A stretch of DNA of 64,000 nucleotides, taken from Stratiformator vulcanicus. GTDB taxonomy: Bacteria; Planctomycetota; Planctomycetia; Planctomycetales; Planctomycetaceae. Positions 50,025 to 58,413 of the stretch are shown here, one piece after another; position 1 is the stretch's first letter; each line of letters begins with the position of its first letter. The notes below the pieces were generated by a model. The model did not search any database and had not been told where the DNA came from. It saw only the letters and a program-made list of their open reading frames with translations. A program made the position numbers and the translations under genes. The stretch spans positions 3,926,088 to 3,990,087 of the forward strand of contig NZ_CP036268.1 in NCBI RefSeq assembly GCF_007744515.1, written 5' to 3'.

Positions 50025-51593
50025 TCACTTCACATTAAAACACAGCAATTTGTCCTGATCCCTTAAAAACAGCCGTCCCTTAGCCACGACCGGGTGTGGC
50101 CATGCCGGTCGGCCGCTACGTTCGGGTTGGTCGAAGCGGGCCATTTCTTCGTAGCCGTTCGATGTCGCGCGGACTAACGCGACCGGGCCGCGTTCACTGC
50201 GGACGATTAATTTCCCGTCGACATAGATCGTCGCCCCTTTGCCGACGCTGCGATCACGCCAGATGGTTTGTCCGTTGTTAAGATCGACACAGGCGAGGAT
50301 GCCTGCATCGCCGCTCGTTCCATAGACGTAGTCGCCGTCGATGGCCATTCCGCCGTGATGGTTCTTCAGGTCGTCGGTGTGAAAGGCGACCGCGGCCTGA
50401 AATCCGCCGCCGCGATTATTGATGCGGACGAGCGATCCGCCGGTGCCGTAGTCGGACGAATAAAATACGCTTGAACCGAATTGCAGCGGAATAGAGCAAT
50501 TCGCCGTTCCGTTGGAGGCGGAGTCGTCACCCCACAGGGGCATGGCGTTCTCGACGCTGATCCCGACGAGACCTTTTGAGGTGAATACGACGTACTGATT
50601 CAATCCGCCGGCTCCAAAGTTTCCGCCACTTGAGAGTTTAATCGGCGACGAATAACTCGGCTGCGGGTTGCCCGGGATGGAGCACGTCCAACTGGTCGCG
50701 CCGCTCTCTTTATTCAGGCCGACGACCGTCCCCTGTCCGTTCTGGCTGCCCGGCGTGACGACCACGGTGTCACCGTCGACAAGTGGCGACTCGCTGATGC
50801 CCCATACGATGTTCTGTCCGCCGAATTTCTGAAGGATGTTCAGATTCCAGTCGATCTGCCCGGACGCGGCGTCGATGCGGGCGAGATCACCGTTTGCTCC
50901 CAGGCAGTAGAGCTTACCGTTGTCATAGGTTGGCGTACTCCGCGGGCCATTGCCCTGACCGTCCTTATAAACGGTGCCGATCGGTGTCGACCAGACGGCT
51001 CGCCCGGAAGCAAGATCGAGGGCGAAGACCGTCTCCTGTCCGCCCTTCGTTCCGATCGTAAAGACGCGATCACCCACCACCGACACGCTCGAGTAGCCTT
51101 CGCCGAGACCGGATATCGTCCAAAGCCGCGGCGGGCCGTCGGCGGGCCAGTTCTCGTTGATGCCGGTCGTCGCGGAACGATTGTCACGATTCGGGCCACC
51201 GAACTGCGGCCATTCGTCGCTGCCGTCGGTCGGCGGAGCAGGACCGGCTTGGAAGCCGGGCGATGCGACCGGTGTTCGGGGCGATCCCGGCGGAGGTGTG
51301 TTCGATGCAGCCGGTGCTCCCGCACTGGTCGCCAGAATTAGTCGCGCTTCGCCTTTGCGACTGGCACTGATTTTGACCTGAAAGCCGGGACGCAAATCGG
51401 ACAGCTTGGCCGACTTATCGTCGAGTTCGATCCGCGTTCTCGTCGGAACTTGGAGCGTCTGGCTGCCCGACCCGTCGGCAGCCGAAATCGTTAGTTGACC
51501 TTCGCCGACCTCCGAGATGGTGCCGGTGACGATCGCCCCACTGGCGGAGCAGGAAGCGAGTGAGAGAACGGAAAACGCGATAAGCCAGCGCAT
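50025..51593 (-). CDS. PQQ-like beta-propeller lipoprotein (BamB-like)
   Basis: A 522-residue exported protein. The N-terminus MRWLIAFSVLSLASC has an LASC lipobox, so it is probably a lipoprotein anchored after processing at Cys15. Residues 20-90 form a small beta domain (DUF5666-like). A Pro-rich linker (95-125) leads to a propeller with repeats such as VFALDLASGRAVWSTPIGTV, LARIDAASGQIDWNLNILQ and ILACVDLNNGQTIWRDRSVG. No PQQ-enzyme active-site residues are obvious, so a binding or assembly role is likelier. It is divergent from the ABC importer genes and ends 50 bp before the antitoxin gene. Confidence 0.88.
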   Translation of the reverse strand: MRWLIAFSVLSLASCSASGAIVTGTISEVGEGQLTISAADGSGSQTLQVPTRTRIELDDKSAKLSDLRPGFQVKISASRKGEARLILATSAGAPAASNTPPPGSPRTPVASPGFQAGPAPPTDGSDEWPQFGGPNRDNRSATTGINENWPADGPPRLWTISGLGEGYSSVSVVGDRVFTIGTKGGQETVFALDLASGRAVWSTPIGTVYKDGQGNGPRSTPTYDNGKLYCLGANGDLARIDAASGQIDWNLNILQKFGGQNIVWGISESPLVDGDTVVVTPGSQNGQGTVVGLNKESGATSWTCSIPGNPQPSYSSPIKLSSGGNFGAGGLNQYVVFTSKGLVGISVENAMPLWGDDSASNGTANCSIPLQFGSSVFYSSDYGTGGSLVRINNRGGGFQAAVAFHTDDLKNHHGGMAIDGDYVYGTSGDAGILACVDLNNGQTIWRDRSVGKGATIYVDGKLIVRSERGPVALVRATSNGYEEMARFDQPERSGRPAWPHPVVAKGRLFLRDQDKLLCFNVK

Positions 51594-51693
51594 AGGAAAT
51601 TCCGGTGGAGACGCATGTGCCTAAGAACTCCGCTACTATCCGCACCTGCCACGATCACTGCAACATCAAACTTTGTTGATCCAATTGTCGAAC

Positions 51694-52629
51694 ATGTCGC
51701 CACGGACGCAACGACAACTTCGCACCGGCCTCGCCTTCGTCTCGCCGTGGCTGATCGGGTTCGGCCTGCTGGTGCTCTACCCGTTCGCGGCCACGCTTTA
51801 CTGGACGTTCTGTCGATACGATCTGCTGTCGTCACCCGAGTTCATCGGCCCCGATCATTTTGAACGGATGGCGAGAGAGATTGCCGATGCGAGCGGCTTC
51901 GGTGAGGCTTTGTGGAACACGTTTTACTTCGCAATCGTTTCGGTGCCCGCGAGCGTCGTGCTGGGTGTGATGCTGGCGGTGATTTTAAACCGGCCGACGC
52001 GGGGCCGAGGCATCTACCGCACGCTCGTGTTTCTGCCGTCGATCGTGCCGACAGTTGCAGCAGCGATCGTGTGGATGTGGCTGCTCGATCCGACCAAAGG
52101 CTTGGTCAATCGAATGCTCCAACCGCTCGGAGTGACGCCCGGATGGTTCAACAGCCCCTCCGAGTTCTTTAACCTCATGTCGTTGCTGAGTGGTCAGGCA
52201 GGACCCGGCGCGAAAGACGGCCTGATCCTGATGAGCCTGTGGGGCATCGGGAACTTTGTGATTATCTATTTGGCAGCGCTCGGCGGGATTCGGAAAGATC
52301 TTTACGAAGCCGCGATGCTCGACGGGGCCGGCCCGCTGTCTCGCTTTCGGCACGTGACGCTGCCGGCACTAAGCCCGGTGATCTTCTTCAATCTGATCAT
52401 GGGTTTGATCGCGTCGGTGCAGTACTTCACTCAGGCATACGTCGTCAGCGGAGGCAGCGGGGGTCCGCAGGGCACGACGACGGTGCTCTCGCTGTACATC
52501 TTTCTGTGGTCCTTCAAGTACGCCGAGGCGGGCTACGCGAGCGCGTGCGCGTGGGCGGTGTTCGTTGTGGTCGCGGTAGCGACGGTGCTCCTGTTCCGCG
52601 GTTCGAAATCGTGGGTGCATTACAGATGA
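51694..52629 (+). CDS. Sugar ABC transporter permease (MalF type)
   Basis: A 311-residue inner-membrane permease. The first helix is LAFVSPWLIGFGLLVLYPFA. The BPD_transp_1 domain follows, with ILNRPTRGRGIYRTLVFLPS and the EAA-like loop DLYEAAMLDGAGPLSRFRHV (EAAxxDGA signature). The start at 51694 (MSPRTQRQLR) follows an unhelpful TTG 21 bases earlier. Its stop overlaps the start of the binding-protein gene as ATGA at 52626-52629, so translation is coupled. It works with the binding protein and MalG-type permease next to it; the ATPase is not in the window. Confidence 0.93.
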   Translation: MSPRTQRQLRTGLAFVSPWLIGFGLLVLYPFAATLYWTFCRYDLLSSPEFIGPDHFERMAREIADASGFGEALWNTFYFAIVSVPASVVLGVMLAVILNRPTRGRGIYRTLVFLPSIVPTVAAAIVWMWLLDPTKGLVNRMLQPLGVTPGWFNSPSEFFNLMSLLSGQAGPGAKDGLILMSLWGIGNFVIIYLAALGGIRKDLYEAAMLDGAGPLSRFRHVTLPALSPVIFFNLIMGLIASVQYFTQAYVVSGGSGGPQGTTTVLSLYIFLWSFKYAEAGYASACAWAVFVVVAVATVLLFRGSKSWVHYR

Positions 52630-54023
52630 GCGCCGAACACAAACCCGAAGCGCGAGCGAGGGACCTTAGAAAAACATCACCTCTTCCCGGGAAATCTCTC
52701 GCTCGCGCGTCGGGCTTATGTGTTGCTTGCGTTGCGGGCTTATTTGGCATCGCCTTTGTCATGTGGGCGATGAGTGGCGAGGCGGGTCTTCCCGCGGGGC
52801 GTGAGCGGGTCGTCTTCTGGCACTTTTGGGGCGGTGCCGAGCGTGAGGCGGTGCGGGACGTTGTCGCGCGCTTTAATGCCTCACAGGACGAGTACGAGGT
52901 CGAAGAAGTGCCCGTGCCCGGCCAAAACCTGGACATGAAATTCTTCATGGCGGTCGCCGGCGGCAGCTATCCCGACTTGATCAATCAAGACGATCAAGTC
53001 ATCGCTCAATGGGCGTCACGCGGCGTGCTGACGCCGATGCGTGAGTTGTGCGAGGACGAAGCCGAATACGAACGACTGATGCGATGGCTCTCACCTCCGG
53101 CAAAGCGGATCGGAACCTACGAAGGCGAGCTTTTCGCCCTTTGCAACGCGCTGGACATCCGCGCGATGTTCTACCGCTCCGACTTTCTCGCCGATCGGCC
53201 GGTGCCGCAGACGATCGAAGAGTTTGACGCGCTCGCTATGAACCGAATCGCCGACCCGAACCGGATCAGCTACCTGCCGGATGATCGCCGCCTGTGGGCA
53301 TGGGGCACGGCCTTCGGCGGAGACTTCGTCGATCCGATTTCCGGCGAGACTTCGATCGATGATCCCGAAGTCGTCACCGCGTTGGAATGGATGCGGTCGT
53401 ACGCCGACTTCCACGGTCGTGATACAGCGGTCGCATTTCGCAGCACGGCTCGGGAGACGGGTGCGGGCTCGATGTTGCTCGACGGCCGCTACGCGATCGT
53501 GATGGACGGCCAATGGCGGGTGGCCGAACTTGACGCTGCCGCGGAACAAGCGATTGCTGCGGGGCAGATGCCAATCCGCTACGAAGTCGGGCCGTTGCCT
53601 TATCCGCCGGGCGGACGTCCGCGGGCCGGTTGGGTGAACGGCAACTTCTTTCTCGTTCCCCGAGGCGCTCGGAATCCGGACGGAGCGTGGGCCTTCATGA
53701 AGTTCTGGGCAGGCTTCGACAATGAATCCGAGGCTGCTGACACAGCGGCGACGGGCGGTTGGATCCCGGCGAGCCGCAAGGTGATTGAGCAGCCGACGTT
53801 TCAGGCTTACCTCGACGAGCACCCGAAGTTTCGACTGTTCGTCGAACTGACGCAGAGTGAGGCGCAGATTCCAACGCCCGCCGTTTCCGTGCAGACTTTT
53901 CTCTATGAGCGGGTCAACCGGGCGGCCGACGAAGCAATCTCCGGCGGTGCCGCCCCCGCCGAAGCACTACGGCGGGCCGACGTTGCAGTTGAAGCTCGCC
54001 TCAAAGCGGGAGGCGGCCTATGA
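52626..54023 (+). CDS. Extracellular sugar-binding protein of the ABC importer
   Basis: A 465-residue SBP family 1 protein (MalE-like). The start at 52626 is fixed by the ATGA overlap with the permease. Residues 7-30 are encoded by an in-frame palindromic repeat (52644-52715), so the N-terminus MSAEHKPEARARD is unusual. The hydrophobic stretch LCVACVAGLFGIAFVMWAM (about 31-49) follows and serves as signal or anchor. The mature part begins near ERVVFWHFWGG, with AVAGGSYPDLINQDDQVIAQ and ARNPDGAWAFMKFWAG typical of the family. Its stop overlaps the next permease start as ATGA. Confidence 0.9.
   Translation: MSAEHKPEARARDLRKTSPLPGKSLARASGLCVACVAGLFGIAFVMWAMSGEAGLPAGRERVVFWHFWGGAEREAVRDVVARFNASQDEYEVEEVPVPGQNLDMKFFMAVAGGSYPDLINQDDQVIAQWASRGVLTPMRELCEDEAEYERLMRWLSPPAKRIGTYEGELFALCNALDIRAMFYRSDFLADRPVPQTIEEFDALAMNRIADPNRISYLPDDRRLWAWGTAFGGDFVDPISGETSIDDPEVVTALEWMRSYADFHGRDTAVAFRSTARETGAGSMLLDGRYAIVMDGQWRVAELDAAAEQAIAAGQMPIRYEVGPLPYPPGGRPRAGWVNGNFFLVPRGARNPDGAWAFMKFWAGFDNESEAADTAATGGWIPASRKVIEQPTFQAYLDEHPKFRLFVELTQSEAQIPTPAVSVQTFLYERVNRAADEAISGGAAPAEALRRADVAVEARLKAGGGL
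52644..52715. repeat. Palindromic repeat inside a coding sequence
   Basis: CCCGAAGCGCGAGCGAGGGA at the left and TCGCTCGCGCGTCGGGC at the right are inverted repeats with a spacer of about 35 bp. The same core (CCCGACGCGCAAGCGAGG) forms the ends of the 110-bp repeats at 9236 and 9608. The 72-bp element is exactly 24 codons and keeps the frame of the binding protein. Confidence 0.75.
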
Positions 54024-54832
54024 GGCGTTCGACACTCCCGGCGGAACTACTTGGCCTCGCGACCGCGGCGTTGTTCGCCTTGCCCGTCGTGTGGATGCTG
54101 CTTTCGTCGCTGAAACCTCCGGGGCAGCCGGAGTCTGAATTCTGGCCCGCGACGTTCTATTGGCAAAACTATGCCGAGGTGATCGAAGACGAACGGCTGC
54201 TGGTCTTCCTCGGTAATTCGCTCTTCTATGCGGTCGCGACGTCAGCCGGCACGACGGTCAGTTGCTGTGTTGTGGCGTACGGGTTCGCAAAGCTGGAATG
54301 GCCGGGACGTGATGCCCTGTTTCTCGTGCTGATCGCGACAATGCTGCTGCCGTTTCACGTCACGATGCTGCCGCGGTTTCAGCTGTTCGCCGCGCTGGGC
54401 CTTTACGGCACCTATTGGCCGCTGATTCTGCCGAACTGGTTGGCTCAAGAGGCGTTTTCCGTATTCCTGTTGCGGCAGTTCTTCCTGACGATTCCCGACG
54501 AAGTATGCGATGCGGCAAGAATCGACGGGGCAGGGGAATGGACGATTCTGTCGCGGATCGTCGTGCCGATGTCCTATCCGGCGCTGGCGACGGTCGCGGT
54601 GCTGCAGTTTTTGGCGACTTGGAATGAGTTCGCCGGCCCGCTGCTTTATCTGAACGACCCGGCGAGATATCCGCTCGCTTACGCTCTGCAGCAATTCGTC
54701 AGTGCCTATCGCACGCAGTTCGGCCCGCTGATGGCCGGAGCGGTTTTGTTCACGCTGCCCGCGGCGATCCTCTTTATGATCGCCGGCCGCATTTTCACCC
54801 GAGGCATCGCCGCAGGGGGCCTCAAGGGATGA
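54020..54832 (+). CDS. Carbohydrate ABC transporter permease (MalG type)
   Basis: A 270-residue inner-membrane permease, shorter than MalF as usual. The first helix is LLGLATAALFALPVVWMLLS. Residues SLKPPGQPESEFWPATFYW form the usual periplasmic loop. The permease core has FLGNSLFYAVATSAGTTVSC and the EAA loop EVCDAARIDGAGEWTILSRI. The ATG at 54020 overlaps the binding-protein stop. It is the last gene of the importer operon. No regulator or sugar enzyme in the immediate neighbourhood reveals the substrate. Confidence 0.93.
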   Translation: MRRSTLPAELLGLATAALFALPVVWMLLSSLKPPGQPESEFWPATFYWQNYAEVIEDERLLVFLGNSLFYAVATSAGTTVSCCVVAYGFAKLEWPGRDALFLVLIATMLLPFHVTMLPRFQLFAALGLYGTYWPLILPNWLAQEAFSVFLLRQFFLTIPDEVCDAARIDGAGEWTILSRIVVPMSYPALATVAVLQFLATWNEFAGPLLYLNDPARYPLAYALQQFVSAYRTQFGPLMAGAVLFTLPAAILFMIAGRIFTRGIAAGGLKG

Positions 54833-54925
54833 GGCAGACGCGTTTCGCCCCCCCTTTGGAGAGCGCGTACGCTTATCGCCAAGCAATCCCGACGGGAAAG
54901 CGATCGGAGGACTGGGGCGAGGAAC

Positions 54926-55015
54926 TCAGCCTTTGCGGTGACGGATCTTGGCCCGCATCCGCCGCTTTTTGCGACCGATCTTGCGGCGACCCTTACCTGT
55001 TTTCTTCGTTCCCAT
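54926..55015 (-). CDS. 29-residue highly basic protein, AURKAIP1/COX24-like
   Basis: ATG at 55015 opens 29 codons encoding MGTKKTGKGRRKIGRKKRRM then RAKIRHRKG. Over half of the residues are Lys or Arg. The RKKRRMRAKIRHRK block resembles the short AURKAIP1/COX24-type proteins found with ribosomes in other bacteria (bS22-like). CAGGGT lies immediately upstream of ATG, too close for a normal site. It lies between the MalG-type permease gene and the divergent CPXCG gene. Its GC-rich, strongly biased composition and conserved-looking motif argue for a real gene. Confidence 0.6.
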   Translation of the reverse strand: MGTKKTGKGRRKIGRKKRRMRAKIRHRKG

Positions 55016-55137
55016 ACCCTGTCTGACTCTCAATCGAAAAGAATGGCGTTTGCCTGTGATATTTCCGGATCGACGAGTCTATCGTGGATCAAATAATCAC
55101 GCAAATGAATCCCGCTCGATCTGGGGGAAATGCCGAC

Positions 55138-55338
55138 ATGGACGAGATCGAATTCCGAGAGGATGACGCCACCTACGATTGCCCGTCGTGCGGCGAGGCC
55201 ATCGTCATTCCGCTCGACCTGACCGAAGGGAATGAGCAGCAGTTCATCGAAGATTGCCCGGTCTGCTGTCATCCGAACCAGATTTACGTCAGCTTCGGCC
55301 CGGAGGGCGAAGCGGTCGTATCTTCCGAGTCGACATAA
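55138..55338 (+). CDS. CPXCG-motif cysteine-rich zinc protein
   Basis: A 66-residue protein with two Cys pairs: ATYDCPSCGEAIVIPLDLTE and EDCPVCCHPNQIYVSF. This is the CPXCG family pattern, a small zinc ribbon. The start at 55138 (MDEIEFREDD) has GGGGGA about ten bases upstream; the ORF extends 18 codons earlier without family-like sequence. Function unknown. It lies before the rpmF operon but is separated from it by about 320 bp with its own promoter candidate. Confidence 0.85.
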   Translation: MDEIEFREDDATYDCPSCGEAIVIPLDLTEGNEQQFIEDCPVCCHPNQIYVSFGPEGEAVVSSEST

Positions 55339-55657
55339 ACTCGCTGCGCTCGCGGTTGAGAGTTGATAGTCGAGGGTCGAGAGTGGGAGAATCGGAAACG
55401 TTGCTATTGCTTCGCTCGTTCCCCCGCCTCTCCCATCGCCCCCGCCGACGGCCCCGCGCCTCGCCACTTCCCGCCGGTTCCTTGACACATTCTTCGGGCC
55501 GGAACTACGATGCCGCCTCGATCGATCGCTCTGCCTGTCCGTCCGACTGACATCAGCGTACGCCGCCTGACGACGTTCGCCCGGTCTACCGCCTCGCTGA
55601 GGCCACGGCCGCTTTCGCTGCTCGTCGGACGAATTGCTACCGTTAGGAATTTTGAAG
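55339..55657. other. Leader region of the rpmF-plsX-fabD block
   Basis: 319 bp without a supported gene. It contains the promoter candidate at 55482-55511 and about 145 bp of untranslated leader before rpmF. No repeat or riboswitch was recognised. Confidence 0.5.
55482..55511 (+). promoter_or_regulatory. Sigma-70-like promoter candidate for rpmF-plsX-fabD
   Basis: TTGACA at 55482-55487 is a perfect -35 hexamer. An 18-bp spacer leads to TACGAT at 55506-55511, four of six matches to TATAAT. It points at rpmF and is the best such pair noticed in the window. No start-site data exist. Confidence 0.5.
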
Positions 55658-55840
55658 ATGGCTGTTCCCAAAAGAAAAACATCGAAGGCGCGAAAGCGGA
55701 AACGCCGCAGCCACATGGCTGTCAAACCGATGAATTTGGCCGCCTGCACGCAGTGCGGCAACATCGGGCCGACCCATGTCGTCTGCCCCAATTGCGGCTA
55801 CTACATGGGCCGCACGCTCGTCGAAACCGAGGAAGACTGA
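55658..55840 (+). CDS. rpmF: 50S ribosomal protein bL32
   Basis: A 60-residue ribosomal protein. MAVPKRKTSKARKRKRRSHM is the hallmark N-terminus. A zinc ribbon follows with CTQCGNIGPTHVVCPNCGYY, so this is the zinc-binding (C+) form of L32. The start at 55658 has AGGA about ten bases upstream. plsX begins 4 bp after its stop, the classical rpmF-plsX arrangement, and both likely share the promoter candidate at 55482. Confidence 0.96.
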   Translation: MAVPKRKTSKARKRKRRSHMAVKPMNLAACTQCGNIGPTHVVCPNCGYYMGRTLVETEED

Positions 55841-55844
55841 CGCT

Positions 55845-56837
55845 ATGCGGATCGCCCTCGACGCGATGGGCGGCGACCATGCTCCCGAGCCGAACGTGCA
55901 CGGGGCGATCGCGGCTCTCGATTTGCTGCCTGAAATCTCGGTTTGTCTCGTCGGAGACCGCCCTCGCCTTGAAACACTGCTCTCAGAGGCAGCTTACTCG
56001 GGCGACCGGATCACCGTGCACGCAGCCGAAGGCTTCATTGAGATGCACGAAAAGCCGGTCGAAGCGCTTCGGAAAAAGCCGAAGTGTTCGCTGGCGGTCT
56101 GCTGGCAGATGATGGCCGGCAAAGAAGTCGACGCCGTCGTTAGTGCCGGAAATACCGGGGCGGTCGTCGCCGCGGGTCTGCGAACGCGACTGTTCCTTAA
56201 AGGTGTTAAGCGGCCCGGCATCGCCGTGACGCTTCCAACCCTCAAAGGTAAGAGCGTCTTGATCGACGTCGGCGCTAACCCGCAGGCCCGGTCGGAACAC
56301 CTCTATCAATACGCCGTGATGGGCTCGATCTACGCGAAGTCGATCTTCAAGATTGATTCCCCGCGGATCGGGCTGATCAACATCGGCAGTGAAGATGGCA
56401 AAGGCAACGAACTGTATCGCGAGACTCACCAGCTCCTGACTTCGAGCGACTTGAAAGATCAATACGTCGGCAATGTCGAAGGTCGGGGGCTTTACGCCGG
56501 TGAAGCCGACGTCCTCATTTGCGAAGGGTTTGTCGGCAATGTCGTGCTGAAGACCAGCGAGGGAATTGCCGACTTCCTCATGAAATCGATCTCCGAAGCG
56601 ATCATGCCCGCCTTGGACGCCGACCGAGACAAGGTCATGGAGGCCTTCAAAGGCCTTGGTAAACGGTTTCAATACCATGGCACCGGCGGGGCCCCGTTGT
56701 TGGGCATCGACGGAATTTGCATTATTTGTCACGGATCGAGCAGCGCAGACGCAATTACCAACGCTCTGCGTGCGGCGACCAACTACGAACATCAGCACGT
56801 CAACGAGCGGATCACCGCCGCCCTCGTCCGCGACTGA
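55845..56837 (+). CDS. plsX: Phosphate acyltransferase PlsX
   Basis: A 330-residue enzyme converting acyl-ACP to acyl-phosphate at the start of phospholipid synthesis; it is peripheral at the membrane. Visible are MRIALDAMGGDHAPEPNVHG, the VVSAGNTGAVVAAGL loop, LIDVGANPQARSEHLYQYAV, and GFVGNVVLKTSEGIADFL. The ATG at 55845 is four bases from the rpmF stop. fabD follows after 97 bp. It acts with PlsY, not in the window. Confidence 0.96.
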   Translation: MRIALDAMGGDHAPEPNVHGAIAALDLLPEISVCLVGDRPRLETLLSEAAYSGDRITVHAAEGFIEMHEKPVEALRKKPKCSLAVCWQMMAGKEVDAVVSAGNTGAVVAAGLRTRLFLKGVKRPGIAVTLPTLKGKSVLIDVGANPQARSEHLYQYAVMGSIYAKSIFKIDSPRIGLINIGSEDGKGNELYRETHQLLTSSDLKDQYVGNVEGRGLYAGEADVLICEGFVGNVVLKTSEGIADFLMKSISEAIMPALDADRDKVMEAFKGLGKRFQYHGTGGAPLLGIDGICIICHGSSSADAITNALRAATNYEHQHVNERITAALVRD

Positions 56838-56934
56838 CGTGACCACACGGTCGCGGCTTCATGTCGGGCGAGCATGCCGAAACGATTTGCGTCGTGGCGG
56901 TTGATCGGGCTCTGGCAATTTCAGGGAGGCCATT

Positions 56935-57843
56935 ATGGCGAAGCGCGCATTCCTCTTTCCCGGCCAAGGCGCCCAACACTTGGGGATGGCCCGGCAACTG
57001 ACCGAAGAGTTGCCGGCTGCCAAGGATCTATTCGATCACGCGGCCGATGTCCTCGGATTCGACCTGCTCGACGTTTGCGTGAACGGGCCGAAAGAAAAAC
57101 TCGATCAGACCGACGTCAGCCAACCGGCGCTGTTCGTCGCCGCTTTGGCCTCGCTGGAAAAGCTTAAAGCGGAGTCGCCGGAGCTGATCGACGAATGCGA
57201 ATTGACAGCCGGGTTGAGCCTGGGCGAGTACACGGCCCTGGTCTTTGCCGAATCTCTCACATTCGAAGAGGGGCTTAAGGTCGTCAAAGTTCGCGGCGAG
57301 GCGATGCAGGCCGCCGCGGAAGCCAGTCCTTCGGGGATGGTCAGCGCCCTGTTGCTCGACCGCGATCAGGCCAAAGCCATCCGCGATGAAGCGTCCAACA
57401 CCGGGCTGATCGAACTGGCGAACTTCCTTTGCCCCGGCAATACGGTTCTTTCGGGCGAGAAAGCGGCGTGCGAGAAAGCGATCGAACTGATCGAAGCCGC
57501 CGGCGGTCGACCGATCGAATTAGCCGTCGCCGGAGCGTTTCACACGGAGCTGATGCGACCGGCCGTTGATCGGCTGGCTGAAGCCCTCTCGGAAGTTCAG
57601 TTTCAGCCGCCGAGGATCCCAGTGATTTCCAACGTGACGGCCGAGCCGACATCGGACGCCGCCGAAATTCAAAAGGTTCTCGCTCAACAGGTCGTTTCAC
57701 CGGTACGCTGGGAAGACTCGATCCGTCACATGCTCGATCAGGGTATCGAAGAATTTGTGGAAGTCGGTCCGGGGCGAGTGCTCACGGGACTGCTGAAGCG
57801 GATCGATCGGAAAAAGAAGTGCACCGCGACCGAGTGCCCGTAA
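56935..57843 (+). CDS. fabD: Malonyl-CoA:ACP transacylase
   Basis: A 302-residue transferase loading malonate onto ACP. N-terminus MAKRAFLFPGQGAQHLGMAR. The active Ser95 is in TAGLSLGEYTALVFA. The partner His203 is in VAGAFHTELMRPAVDRL. VRGEAMQAAAEASP is the usual Arg-containing strand. It sits between plsX and acpP, in the standard fatty-acid order. The stop is followed by a 321-bp gap before acpP. Confidence 0.95.
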   Translation: MAKRAFLFPGQGAQHLGMARQLTEELPAAKDLFDHAADVLGFDLLDVCVNGPKEKLDQTDVSQPALFVAALASLEKLKAESPELIDECELTAGLSLGEYTALVFAESLTFEEGLKVVKVRGEAMQAAAEASPSGMVSALLLDRDQAKAIRDEASNTGLIELANFLCPGNTVLSGEKAACEKAIELIEAAGGRPIELAVAGAFHTELMRPAVDRLAEALSEVQFQPPRIPVISNVTAEPTSDAAEIQKVLAQQVVSPVRWEDSIRHMLDQGIEEFVEVGPGRVLTGLLKRIDRKKKCTATECP

Positions 57844-58164
57844 ACCCGTCGTGAGTCCGACGGACAGTGGCAACGATCGCTCAGAGGGAATTGACTCCTC
57901 TAATTGCTTGCCAGATCGTGCCACCGCGGTTGAACCGGAGAATCTCGCTGTGGTACAAGAGCGATGCGTGCAGAGAACCTGAGCAAGCCGCGTAAAGACG
58001 GATGATTTCTCGGCACAATTGCCGTTTACAGCCGAGAATTTGCAAACTATACAGCGTCGCTCCCCTGCGGTCTTGATCCGGGAAGCCCCCTCTGGGGCGA
58101 CAAGAAATCACAACTCAATCCAAAACTTACCGAAGTTCCGGACTGCCCCATGGAGGCCACAAGA
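57844..58164. other. Gap between fabD and acpP
   Basis: 321 bp. It contains a short GCCCC/GGGGC hairpin near 58084-58097 but no obvious T-tract, and GGAGG at 58152-58156 as the acpP ribosome site. No gene, repeat or regulatory RNA was recognised. Confidence 0.5.
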
Positions 58165-58413
58165 GTGTCTGACGAAAATCTGGAAGAAGGCGTCATTGCG
58201 ATCGTCAGCGATCAACTCAACGTCCCCGTTGAAGAGATCACGAAAGAGAGCAGTTTCATCGATGATCTCAAAGCCGACTCGCTCGATCTCGTTGAGCTGG
58301 TGATGGAGTTCGAAGACCGTTTCGAAGTCACCATCCCGGACGAAGACTACGAGAAGATCAAAACTGTCGGCGACGCGATCTCGTACATCAAGGAAAAGAG
58401 CGGGAATGCGTAG
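58165..58413 (+). CDS. acpP: Acyl carrier protein
   Basis: An 82-residue ACP carrying the growing acyl chain on 4'-phosphopantetheine at Ser39 in the [17 protein letters not shown] motif. The preceding [13 protein letters not shown] is typical. The start is GTG at 58165, because GGAGG lies eight bases before it; the in-frame ATG at 58150 overlaps that same site and adds five residues. Its last codons overlap fabF by 8 bp, implying coupled translation. Confidence 0.96.
   Translation: MSDENLEEGVIAIVSDQLNVPVEEITKESSFIDDLKADSLDLVELVMEFEDRFEVTIPDEDYEKIKTVGDAISYIKEKSGNA

Noticed and set aside
54829-55026. A 65-codon plus-strand open frame after the MalG-type permease
   Set aside because: Unusual composition, no ribosome site, and it lies opposite the better-supported 29-codon basic gene.
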